Below the pieces are notes generated by a model that was not told the DNA's origin, did not search any database, and was given only the letters and a program-made list of their open reading frames with translations. From positions 1 to 25,916 of the forward strand of contig JBBBWG010006869.1 of NCBI GenBank assembly GCA_037176905.1: a stretch of 25,916 bases of DNA. Direction: 5' to 3'. Of this stretch, positions 9,354 through 19,700 are shown one piece after another. The stretch comes from Azolla pinnata. Taxonomy: Eukaryota > Streptophyta > Polypodiopsida > Salviniales > Salviniaceae. Position 1 is the stretch's first letter. Each line of letters starts with the position of its first letter. A program made the translations under genes and the position numbers.

Positions 9354-12300
9354 CCATCATATCCCTGTTCTTATCGTCCCTTATGATGTCCCTCTCGTGC
9401 TCTTTCTTCCTTTCTCATCATCTCTTCAGTGCACAGAATTAGCCTTCGTCCTCATGATGTCTTCATAATACGACTCTCCGCGTCTGTCGGCAAGCATTGC
9501 TTTATTGAGAATGCTTTTCCGTCATGATCTCTTCTACACACAATGTCTGCTCTTGAGCTTCTCTCGGCGATGCCATTTTCGGCGGTCGTGTAATTGCATG
9601 ATTCTTGAAGGAAGTAGACTTCTCGATGGCAGAAGGTCATATTTATCCTTCTCCATGTCACATTATTCCTGAACTGCATGACATCGAAATCTCCCTTCCA
9701 CTTAAAAGGAGTAGTTTTCTTTCTCGAAGAGATCGGTTTTCTTGGAGGCACAAGGTTTCCTTTTTTATACCGATTATGTCGAGGACTTGTATTAAGCTGT
9801 CATGATGTGCATTGTGTAGGTTTCTTAGGCCTTCCTACATCTGGCCATTTCATAACAGGAAACGATGAAGCTCTTTGATTAAGAAACATGTCGTGTAAGA
9901 TGAAACAACAGCGGAGTTGGTTTCTTTATTTCATTTCACTCCGTGGTTTCCGTTTCCATCTGGAAATGTCATTGTTTTCATGAAATAAAAATAGTAGTTG
10001 ACACAACCAAAAATGCCTTTCATTTTCTCTCTCGAACTCCATTTGAACATGAACTCAACTTGCATTCCAGCAAAGGAAGTTAAATCTTACATATAAAAAA
10101 GGAGGTTTCAAGCGCGTTCTCACTCATTCTGCACAGAAAATGTCTTTTTTTTGAAGAAATCCATCAGTATAATTGACATGCATATAAAAACCCCTATTTT
10201 TTGCAACATGGAAAAGATTTTTGTTTGCTTCAAAGAGTTAGAGTTATATGCTTTTTCTGTAACTATCTCAACACTTCTTGTGTATTTATTGATCGCTTAG
10301 CAATTTTAGCACTCATTTTGCTGATACAGACTGGCCGTTGGATATCTTTATCCAGCTTACGAGTGCTACAAGATAGTTGAGAAGGCTCGTCCTGAAGCAA
10401 AAGAATTGCTTTTCTGGTGTCAGTACTGGTAAAACTTCTGATCTGAAGTGACAACTTTCTATTATCATGGATGATTATGTTGTTGGCTGAAGCATTACTA
10501 TGTAAACAGTACAGCCGTCTCTGTCATCAGGTTAAATTATTTGTTGGAGTTTCTCATGTAATAGCAGAGGCATATCTGTTATCAGAGTGATTGAAGAAAT
10601 ATCATTCAAATGTTAAGTTACATTATAAAGGAATATTTGTGGGAAAATAATTTGCTTTCTGCCAGTTTGTCTCTGATGAATTTGAAGCTAATAAGCTTAC
10701 ATTAAGAAATCCCACCGTGTTCTTAACAGATAAAATCTGATTATACATATCAAAGGTTTCGTTTGAGTATAGTCTGTAATATATTGTTTCATGCATGAAT
10801 TTTTCTTAACCCACTCTGAAATGACTTGGTCCTATATAAGCTATTGTTTAATGCTGGCAGAGGATTATGGTGACTGTGCAACACAATTCCAGAGCTCTAA
10901 CCTATTTTTGGTGGTTGATTCCATTAGTACCTTGAAACTACTCGTAGCTTTTGGTGTAATGACATGAATGTGAAACATCATTGAAGAAACTCTCTTATAA
11001 TGTATTGTGTACTTTTTGTCTCTGATCATGATGATAACTAACAATGTTATGTTTTTCTGAGCTCTAAATTGCCTACAGATTTTTGTTTTCATCGTTATTT
11101 TAGAAATATACACATATTCCTGGGTATAGAATGGAATTAAATTAAGGATAGTGCATTATGCAAGGAAAGCACACATTTCTGTCAAAATATTTTGATTGTT
11201 GGGACTTTGTGTAGGTTATTAAACGGATGCTCATCGAGGTTATGAATTACAGCACTCTACCGCTATATATAAATTTGTGTTGCTAGTAAATGCATTCAAA
11301 TAAGATTCCTTTCAGCGCTCATTTGGAAGCATTTCATTCATTAAAAGCAAGTATGCAGGGTTTAGACAAGGCACATATCATCCTGTCATCCAACGGTTTT
11401 CCAATGAATTATATGATGGTTAGTTATGTGATATTTGGTTTCAGGATAATAATTGCAGCTGTCACTGTCTTGGAAAGGCTTGGGGATACATTTGTATCAT
11501 GGTAATCATGTTTGTGTATATGTATAATGGCATTACTGTTGTTCTACTACATTGATTCAAAAAGTGCCTTCTTCTGTTCAGGGTACCAATGTATAATGAA
11601 GCAAAATTTGCTTTCATAATCTATTTATGGCATCCACATACGCGGGTATGCTTCAAAGATCATTGGAGTAAATTTAGTTCTGAACTCACCAACTGTAAAC
11701 TTTGTCCTGTCTGTTTACAAGTTGTCCCTATTGCTTGTAGTACTTAGTTAAATGTTGGAGTAAGAGCCAGTGGACAGCCTCTTGTATATAGCATCAGTTC
11801 ACTAGGAAGTTTATTAGAAAACTTACACTTTGCATTTATGAGATCAATGTGATATGAAGAATATATTGCCCATCCACATGTTAGTTGCATAGTTTAGTTT
11901 AGAAAGCTCTTTATTCTTCTCTCATATTTAATAGAATATTTAATAACAATTCTATTCTTCTCTCATATTTAATAGGGGACAACCTACGTGTATTCCACTT
12001 TCGTCAGGCCTCTCCTTTCAAAACACGAACCAGTGATTGATCAGCATCTAAATGAGTGGAAGACCAGAGCATTTGATATTGCATTCCATTATTGGCAAAG
12101 GGGTTCAGTATATGCACAATCGCGATTTGTGGAAGTTTTACAATATGTTGCCTCACAGTCCCCTCCAGAATCACATGTACAACCTCAGGTGAGATTCAAA
12201 TTTTTTTGGCATTTAAATTATTTGTTTGCATTCTCTTGTAGGCTTCAGAAATTTGGAGATGGCATTTTGCTATGATTTTGTCAATGAAGTTGTGAACATG

Positions 12301-13188
12301 TTTTTTATGCCTTGCATGGACAACTGTCTGTCGGTATGTCTTTAGCATTAGTTGTTGTGCATCCAGACCCCAATGCTAGTCCTCTCCAAACTATTTGCTC
12401 TTTCTTAATCCAGCCCCTAGAAGAGCAGATGCAGGGAGAAGATGTGGTGGGGTGTTTTAACATATTGGGTTTATGCGAGCAGTGTACTATTAGAATTTCC
12501 TCTTCTTCATTTTATCATTCTCTGCGGCAGTGACTGCTATTTATTGCACATGCGTGCCTATCTAGCAGAGAGGATTGGATTTATTTTTCTACTCTTTCTT
12601 TCAGTGGATTGGTTGGCAATATAAGCTTGCAAGTGCCTAGAGCTTGATGGGTTTTGTATGAAAAGGCCGTAGAATGTCATAGTAGAAATCTTGATTGTAT
12701 ATTCTGAGTCTCGTACCATCTAAAAGAGGGTATAATGTGTGAAATGTATATATCTCTACCACACATAAGCTTTGAGTGTACATAGGCTATCCTTCCGTCA
12801 ATGCAATGTATGGGCATCAAGCAGGCATTCTAATAAGTTTAAGAAAGAGATGAACTGGAATTTGTTTTTGTTTTGTATGCAGCCGACACCGTCTCCTGCA
12901 AATCAACAGCAACAACCAGCACCGGCTGCGGCCCATCAGCAACAGCAGCAGCCGACTGAACAACAGACGGGTCAACCTCAAGCAAATGTAGAGTATGTGC
13001 CATCTGCACCTATCTTGCCCCCTGCCTATGAAACATCGACACAACAACAATCTCATGAAGTTATCGAAGACGTCATGGAAATGACCAATGCCGCCCAGGC
13101 TTCTCCGCCTGTCGATGAGCCACCTGTGCCAGATGTCCCTGTACAGAGGTCAAGAAGCAGATCGAGGTCTAGAAGATATCAGCCTTAG
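9156..13188 (+). CDS. HVA22: HVA22-like protein (TB2/DP1/REEP family), six exons
   Basis: Exons are 9156-9184, 10330-10428, 11445-11501, 11582-11645, 11976-12188 and 12883-13188. All boundaries are GT-AG and phase-checked, giving 255 residues. The TB2/DP1/HVA22 domain covers about residues 1-120, with family signatures YLYPAYECYK, LLFWCQYW, VLERLGDTFVSWVPMYNEAK, FIIYLWHPHTRGTTYVY and a TFVRPLLSKHE helix. These match Arabidopsis HVA22-like i/j closely in order and spacing. The hydrophobic segments are expected to form membrane hairpins that curve ER tubules, with roles in ER shape, vesicle traffic and stress responses. From about residue 150 the tail is Gln/Pro/Ala-rich and disordered, then acidic, ending in RSRSRSRSRRYQP. 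The coding part of exon 1 is only 29 nt, so the start depends on a single short exon. It fits the family's short MxxFxTR-type N-terminus well. Confidence 0.93.
9205..9360. repeat. (TCA)n/(TCG)n low-complexity tract in HVA22 intron 1
   Basis: Just after the exon 1 donor, the 1,145-bp intron begins with TCATCATC and TCGTCGTCG runs and a duplicated CTCACCAGATTCATC-like segment. Several frames stay open only because of the repeat. The rest of the intron, to 10329, is AT-rich with nothing recognised. Confidence 0.85.
10429..11444 (+). other. Intron 2 of the HVA22-like gene
   Basis: This 1,016-bp AT-rich intron has donor TG|GTAAAA and acceptor TTTCAG. I see no coding or structural element inside. 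The following intron 3 (11502-11581) is only 80 bp. Confidence 0.85.
11912..11975 (+). repeat. Duplicated 3' splice site at the end of HVA22 intron 4
   Basis: A 23-bp sequence containing TTCTTCTCTCATATTTAATAG occurs at 11912-11934 and identically at 11953-11975, a 41-bp period. Each copy includes a pyrimidine tract and AG, so the intron has two equivalent acceptors. The downstream copy gives the in-frame exon 5. Use of the upstream one would add 41 nt with an in-frame stop. Confidence 0.9.
12189..12882 (+). other. Intron 5 of the HVA22-like gene
   Basis: This 694-bp AT-rich intron separates the membrane-domain exons from the exon encoding the whole disordered Gln/Pro-rich tail. The acceptor is TTTTGTATGCAG. 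No recognisable element inside. Confidence 0.85.
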
Positions 13189-14171
13189 TTCCACCAGTGC
13201 AGGGAAACGGTTCAAAGAATGCCCAAGTTGGGGAGTGTTCTTTTCTTGGCGATTTCGATGCTGCGATTTCATCATCAGCATGGTGCCATTTTGCGAAATC
13301 TTCTACCCAATTTTTTTGGTCATGAATGTCATGAACATGCCAGCCGAATGAGGGCATTTTGCTCATGAATGAACGAATGCGGTTTCCTGGGGAAAGGAGA
13401 AACGGATCCTTTCAACAACACGTTTTTGTTGCGTTGAAAAAGGCCGAAGGCCATTTTTGGGCTTTTGACATGTTATGGAGGACAGATGTTCAATCTTCTC
13501 TTCTCCAATGTTAGAAATGCCAGATCCTGAACTTAAAATGACAAAATCGAAGTGGAGAAGTGCTATGCATCACTAATGCATGTAATGTATAGATTAACAA
13601 CAACTGAATATCAGGTAGCTATCTGAAAACATGAATCGGCGACGTAAGTGACCAAAAAATCACTCCTGAAAGTGGTATGTATGTGGCATTCCGGAGATCG
13701 AATGGTTTATATCCTTTGATCTTGTGGCTCTTCAATACTATGCCCCGTTTGAAATGCTTCAATCAAATGTGCTGATCGATCATCATAGGCTCGTTCTAAA
13801 ATCGATTGGCAAAGGTTTGATTATGGGAGGAGTATTTTATGATTGTTCTAGAAATCGATTGGCAAGTTTCGATGATCGTGGGATCCTCATCCCCATATTT
13901 GCTGTTCAACACACACAACTATTGACATTGATCATTGATGCTGAGTCGACGAGTGCCAGAGTCCTAGGAAACAAGAACACAACTTGGCCACAGTTTCTAG
14001 ACATGGGCCCGAAAAAAACCCTTTTGCTATCGAAACTTCTTTAGATCAGATTTCTTCTTCTTCTTAGAGCTAGCTAGAAGCTACATTTTATAATACGGAT
14101 ACCCCGACATTTTATAAAATGTCGCAGAGATGAGAGTTGTAATATTATATGTTTATATCTACATGTGATCA
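13189..14171. other. HVA22 3' region and intergenic sequence
   Basis: This contains the HVA22 3' UTR and spacer. An open stretch near 13724-14044 lacks family resemblance. A diverged pair of ATCGATTGGCAA-containing segments (near 13801 and 13852) suggests a small local duplication. A 20-bp perfect palindrome lies at 14105-14124. Confidence 0.6.
14105..14124. repeat. 20-bp perfect palindrome
   Basis: CGACATTTTA followed immediately by its exact reverse complement, with no loop. It sits about 50 bp before the second telomere-like tract. It could extrude as a short hairpin or mark a breakpoint, or may be chance in AT-rich DNA. Confidence 0.8.
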
Positions 14172-14593
14172 ACCTAATCCTAAACCCCAAACCGTAAGCC
14201 CTAAACCCTAAACCCTAAACGCTAAACCCTAAACCCTAAACGCTAAACTCTAAACCCTAAACCCTAAACCCTAAACCCTAAACGCTAAACTCTAAACCCT
14301 AAACCCTAAATGCTAAACCCTAAACGCCTAATCCTAAACCCTAAACCCTAAAACCTAAACGCTAAACGCTAAACGCTAAACCCTAAATGCTAAACGTTAA
14401 ACGCTAAACGCTAAACCCTAAACCCTAAACCCTAAACGCTAAACGCTAAATGCTAAACCCTAAACACAACACCCTAAACCCTAAACCCTAAACACAACAC
14501 CCTAAACCCTAAACACAATATCCTAAACCCTAAACCCTAAACACAACAACCTAAACCCTAAACCTAAATCCTAAACCCAAACCCTAAACCTGT
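14172..14593 (-). repeat. Interstitial telomere-like tract (CCCTAAA orientation)
   Basis: About 420 bp is dominated by CCCTAAA heptamers interspersed with CGCTAAA and TGCTAAA variants and, toward the right, ACACAACACCCTAAA units. The mixture of exact and variant heptamers indicates an old, decaying interstitial tract rather than a chromosome end, and unique genes lie on both sides. Its orientation is opposite to the TTTAGGG-type minisatellite at 8554-8979. Confidence 0.95.
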
Positions 14594-14665
14594 ATAGGTT
14601 TTTTAGATAAATTCAAATTTCCACCATTTTTCTTACACACTTCCTTATTTCATCTAATTTTTCTT

Positions 14666-14671
14666 TATATA
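14666..14671 (+). promoter_or_regulatory. Candidate TATA box for the flippase gene
   Basis: TATATA within a T-rich stretch lies just right of the telomere-like tract. If used, transcription would start near 14700. The leader would then include two upstream ORFs and need a 5' UTR intron to reach the coding exon at 16707. Inference only. Confidence 0.3.
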
Positions 14672-14724
14672 TTTTTTGTATTCGTGTGCGTTTTTCGCAC
14701 CATTTTTATTTCACACTCTGAGGA

Positions 14725-14769
14725 ATGCGCTCTCAGTCGTCTTCTTCTTTCTTTCTGTCTGTGTTTTGA
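14725..14769 (+). other. Candidate upstream ORF 1 in the flippase leader
   Basis: Fourteen codons, MRSQSSSSFFLSVF, end in TGA at 14767-14769, two bases before the next ATG. Together with the following ORF this would form a tandem uORF pair if the transcript begins near 14700. Confidence 0.3.
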
Positions 14770-14771
14770 CC

Positions 14772-14909
14772 ATGGAATTCTTGATCGCTTCCTCGGCACG
14801 AAGGCTTTCACCATCTAACCCTTTCTTCTTCTTCTTCTTCTTCGTTCTTTTCCTTTCCTGCTCGCTTGCACTCGCTGATCCTGCATTCATTTGGCATCAT
14901 CATCAGTAG
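14772..14909 (+). CDS. Small ORF with signal-peptide-like sequence (uORF or short secreted peptide)
   Basis: The ATG lies in context GACCATGGAA and encodes 45 residues. A short N-terminus with two Arg is followed by a hydrophobic core FFFFFFFVLFLSCSLALA, then DPAFIWHHHQ and a stop. The layout resembles a secretory signal peptide with an Ala-x-Ala cleavage site and a 10-residue remainder. The poly-Phe run comes from a TTC microsatellite, so the resemblance may be accidental. It could be an upstream ORF of the flippase mRNA, a small secreted peptide, or the first exon of an unrecognised gene, though I see no good donor within it. Confidence 0.3.
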   Translation: MEFLIASSARRLSPSNPFFFFFFFVLFLSCSLALADPAFIWHHHQ

Positions 14910-16706
14910 GCGGCAACTCCTGCTCCGCGGAGAACAGATCCGTATATCAATCAAGCAGCCAGAGGTTTTCTCTTTCTCTTCCTCTCGCCAACTGTGCAGA
15001 AATATTCATTGCGTGCTCAATTACGGACAAACTGCAGATAGAGTCTGTCTGTCTGTCTGTCTTCGTCAATTTATCTGTGCTCATGAGAAAGCTCTCTTTT
15101 TTTTCAATCAGCAATTCTATTCTTTAGTTGAGAAGGGATTGTTCACTCGATCTTCTGCTTCTTCCCTTCCCACATTCTCATTCATGTCTAATTCCTCGTC
15201 TGAATCTAGAGTGGGAGTAAAAAAATGATTTTTTTTTTTGCATTTTCTTTCTCTCGTCAATCCTGTTACCATGGACAACGAAAACAAGATTCTTATCATT
15301 TTAGGGGAACGATATTTCCTGATTCTAATCATTATTCACCTTGATAGGGAGAGAGTCCATCATTCCATTTTCAGCATCAGATTTTTACTCATATGAATTT
15401 TTACTCCGTTCTTCATGTGCGGCAATTGGCATTCTATTTTCAGTAACAAACCTTTCCCTGGTCTCAGCAAGAACTGAAAATTCATTCCATGTTCAGTGAT
15501 AATAAAGGTTTACTGTTCTTATTATGAGATTAGAAGTTTCGAGCCCATTTAAAAAAATGATTCTGTTCACTTTCTTGCACGGAGGTTCTGTTCATTTTTC
15601 AGCTAGCTATTAGTTCAAGTCATAAAATCATTAACAAATTCCCAAGGCTTGCGAGCTCGTAGTATGTATATATGCAATCTGTGCTTGGCAGGATATTTGT
15701 TTCTTCACAAGTTAGGTAGTATTTCGTATTTCTCATAGAAACAATACAGAATAATATATGTTCCAAATTTTGCAGTACTATGTTTAGACTGGTAAATGCC
15801 TTATTGAAATAAAGTTGATGTTTTGAGTGAGATTGATACAGTGATCAGTCAAAGTTATTTTTGTTTGCCTTAGTTGGTATTGTGAGAAATGATGTGCCCA
15901 ATGCGTCCCCACTTTCTCTTTCTCTCTGGGGGCATTAAACTGAAGTCTTGGGAGAAAATGAGAAAACGAAAACGAAAACACATGCCTGGGCTTGTAAAAG
16001 ACTAATGAAAAATTCAAGAAGCATTGAAACCTATCCATACCAGTGTGTTTTTCTATCCAGTGTGGGGTCGGAGTCTGTGTGAGAACAATGAAACATTGAA
16101 TAGGGTATGAAAGGGACTGGTAAAATCTGGAAATGATAGATGCTTCTTAGTGCATAACAGGCACGTTTGAATAACTAACTCAGAAGCAATCCAATTGCAA
16201 TTACCAGGATTGAAAAGGAGTATCATCACAACAAGTCTCCTTGAAGAATTTCCTATCACGAGATCTCTGCATATTTCTGCATTCTCAATCATCTAAGGGC
16301 TCTTTATTTTCGATTTTAGCAAGGAAATCGATTCAAAGGCAGGCCTTTCAAATAGCGGATCTTGCTCCTTTTCTGTCCACATAGTTCTGCTTCTTCCCTT
16401 GGTGATGAATTGCAATTTGTCTGAAAAATTTGTCAATCCTCCCATATATCAAAAGCTTTGAAATAGAAGCTAATTCTCTGATTGATTTTCCATTTGCAGC
16501 TGTGTCTATTGAGCGTATTTTGCAGACCATTTTTTATCTGCAGAAGCATAAATGGGTTTTCCTGATATTCTGATTACAACAGTGTCATTATTGTTTCTCA
16601 ATGATTTCTGAGAATTTTCAGTATATCTACCACATCTATTTTGTACAGTCTACGTGGCACTGGCTATGTGCTTGACTGGTAGTTAAAAGAAAAGCAATCA
16701 CTGAGG
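14910..16706 (+). other. Probable 5' leader and leader intron of the flippase gene
   Basis: No protein-coding signal is recognised over 1.8 kb. A possible leader exon may end near 14965 (AGAG|GTTTTC) and a good acceptor TTTTGTACAG lies at 16648, leaving a 58-nt leader exon before the ATG. A (TCTG)n microsatellite occurs at about 15043-15061. Leader introns are common in plants. The boundaries are inferred. Confidence 0.35.
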
Positions 16707-19700
16707 ATGAAGTTTGTAAATCGACAGAGCCAGATAAATCATGGATCGACATGGACTATCGAAGTCAAAGGTGGCTGGCATGATCCAAAAGCAAAGAGGC
16801 ATCCAAACAAGGTCTCTACGACAAAGTACAAATGGTACTCTTTCCTACAGATGGGACTTTATGAGCAGTTCCGTCGTGTTGCGAATCTGTACTTTGCATT
16901 TCATGCAGCAATCACTCTTACACCAGTCTCCCCAGTCAACCCATGGAGCACCATTCTCCCTCTTGCATTTGTAATTGGTGTTTCCATGGCGAAGGAAGGT
17001 ATTGAGGACATAAGACGGGGTCGATCAGACAAAGATGTCAACAATCGCCACATACAAACATTGGATGCAGATGGTGTTTTCAGGAAACGGCGTTGGAAGC
17101 AGCTGAATTCTGGAAATATTGTAAGAGTTGAGCGTAATGAGTTCTTTCCTGCAGATCTCCTTTTTCTTTTCTCGAACAATCCGACTGGGAGTTGCTACGT
17201 TGAAACTGCGAATCTCGATGGCGAAACAAATCTCAAAATAAAGAGATGCCTAAATGATACTGCAGGGCTATGTGAAAATGACTTACAGGGTTTCAATGCT
17301 GTAATTCAGTGTGAACCGCCAAACTCATCTATCTATTCTTTCCGTGGGAACCTTCAATGGAATGAAAGAATTCTCTCTCTCACACCAGGGCAGATTCTAC
17401 TCCGTGGTTCAAAGCTCAGAAATACAGAGTTTGCATATGGAGTGGTTCTTTATAAAGGGTATGAAACTAAAATAATGATGAACTCAACCAGCCCACCATC
17501 CAAACGGAGTTCTGTTGAACGCCAGTTGGATTTCATTATTCTTTTCCAGCTTCTGCTGCTTATTTGCATGTCAGCAACCAGTGCTATAATCTTTGCAGTA
17601 TGGCTGGCGCAAGACAAAGACAAGAACTGGTACCTGCAAGTTAATCTCAACAATGGCAGTAATTCTATCTCAAAAGCTGCTTACAATTATTCAAATCCAT
17701 TTGTTGCAGGAATCTTACAGTTTTTTACATGCTTGGTATTGTATGGTAAGGACATTGAAAGCTTGAGTAATTTAGTGATTAGATTCTTCCAGTTCCAACA
17801 ATTTGGTTTTTGCAATTTTTTAACGTATGAATCTTAGAGTGAAGTTCAAATAAAGGCGAAGTGTTGTGATTCTGGAATGGCATTTTTTTGTTCATCTTAT
17901 AGTTGTATGTAACCACAGTTTTTTCTAGCCCCATCAACTCCTCTTGGATTTGAAAGCCAAATGCTTGTCACTGAAGAGATTACCACATTATTGTAACCAT
18001 TTTTCCCTATCTTATCTCATTAGAAACAGTCTCAAAAAAACTATATAGACATTGCTAAACTTGTTATAAAGAGGAACATCATCGTGAATATCCAGTAAAA
18101 ATGTTTTTGGTTTTATGCATTACTTTGTTGACTTATATTGCATTGACATATGGAGAGAATGTTGTTGGGTTAGTAAAATGCCTATTTTAAGAGCGTCTAT
18201 TGTGGTGATAGAGCCAAGTCTTTGCTCATCATTTGCATATTTTGAGTATTGGATGTTCTTGCTTGGAGTGGCCAGGATTGATCACTATGTGCTTGATCAA
18301 AGAGGGTGCCTTGTTGGACTGTATGGTTATGAATCAATCCATATGCTAGACTAGTAAAAGCTGTGCGCTAGATTTGTAAAAGCTTTACAATTCCTGCTCG
18401 CTTGATAATTATGAAAGTAGTTTCTTTATCTGCTCTTTTGCATATAAAAACTATAATATTCGTTTTGATTTGCAGGTTATTTTGTTCCCATATCTCTCTA
18501 TGTTTCTTTAGAAATTGTGAAAGTCCTTCAGGCTTTATTTATAAATTCCGACAATAAAATATACTATGAGGATTATGACAAGCCAGCTTCTGCACGGACT
18601 TCCAATTTGAATGAAGAGCTTGGGAAGGTTTGATTTCTTATATTATTGTAATCTTGATTTGCACTGAAAGGCTCTAAATTCTGTCAGCAGTTATGTTTGC
18701 ATTTCCTTATATGTGGTGTCTCTATTTTACTAGCAGTAAGTGCCCATACATGTTTTCAAGGGGAACACAATAGAGCTATTTGAAGATTTGAAATCCAGGC
18801 ATATATGTTCATGTATTTTGAAGGAGTAGTCCAACTTGCAAAATGCTCCTGTGTTTGTTTCTGATACTTGGAAGCTAGTAATCCCTTCAATCATAGATTC
18901 TATTTATCATATTTTTGTGCCATAGAGCCAGCACATTTTAAACAATAGAACCTGATAACTCGTTTTTAGTGGTAGTATTAAGCTACTATCCTCTGCAGAA
19001 ACAAACCGAACATGATCTCATGCTGTTGTGCTCACTTTTGTCAGTTAACTTCTTCAGATGCATGGATGGGCTGGTGTGTTAAAAAAGCAATAAGATCGTC
19101 CTATTAGTATATGTATGGCTGACTATACGTGTCTTGTCAACAATCACGGATTGTGTCTTAAATGAATCTGCAACTCTGTTGGATTTCTAAAAAGAACTCT
19201 CTTTAGTACATATTTTTATAGTAACGTATGGTGTTTTGGTTTGTTTCGTTTTATTTTGTAGGTAAGCACTATTCTGTCAGATAAAACGGGGACGCTCACA
19301 CGCAATGAAATGGAATTTTTCAAGTGCTCCATTGCAGGTATTTCTTATGGGAGTGGTATGACTGAAGTTGAGAAGGTTGTAGCTATGAGGGCTGGTAGAC
19401 CTGTCTATCAGGTCCAACAAGCAGACACTAGTACCAAATTTGAGAAGGAATTTTCTCTAAGAGATGCAAGGCTTGATGACTTAAACTGGCAATCTGAACC
19501 CACAAAGGATATGATTTTCCGATTTCTGGAAATTCTTGCTATTTGTAATAGTGTGATTACTGAAGTTTCAGATGATCCCAACACTATTAACTATATATCT
19601 GAATCTCCTGATGAAGCCGCTTTTGTAGTTGCTGCCAAAAGATTGGGAGTCTGCCTACTTGAATGTTCAGAAATGTCAATACAGTTGAAATTGCTCAAGA

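Noticed and set aside
9029-9442. 137-codon plus-strand open frame overlapping HVA22 exon 1
   Set aside because: It is out of frame with the HVA22 product and stays open only through the TCA/TCG microsatellite.
13724-14044. 106-codon open frame downstream of HVA22
   Set aside because: It has no ATG at its start, no recognised similarity and no splice context.
14172-14593. True chromosome end (telomere)
   Set aside because: Heptamers are heavily mutated and unique genes continue on both sides, so it is interstitial.
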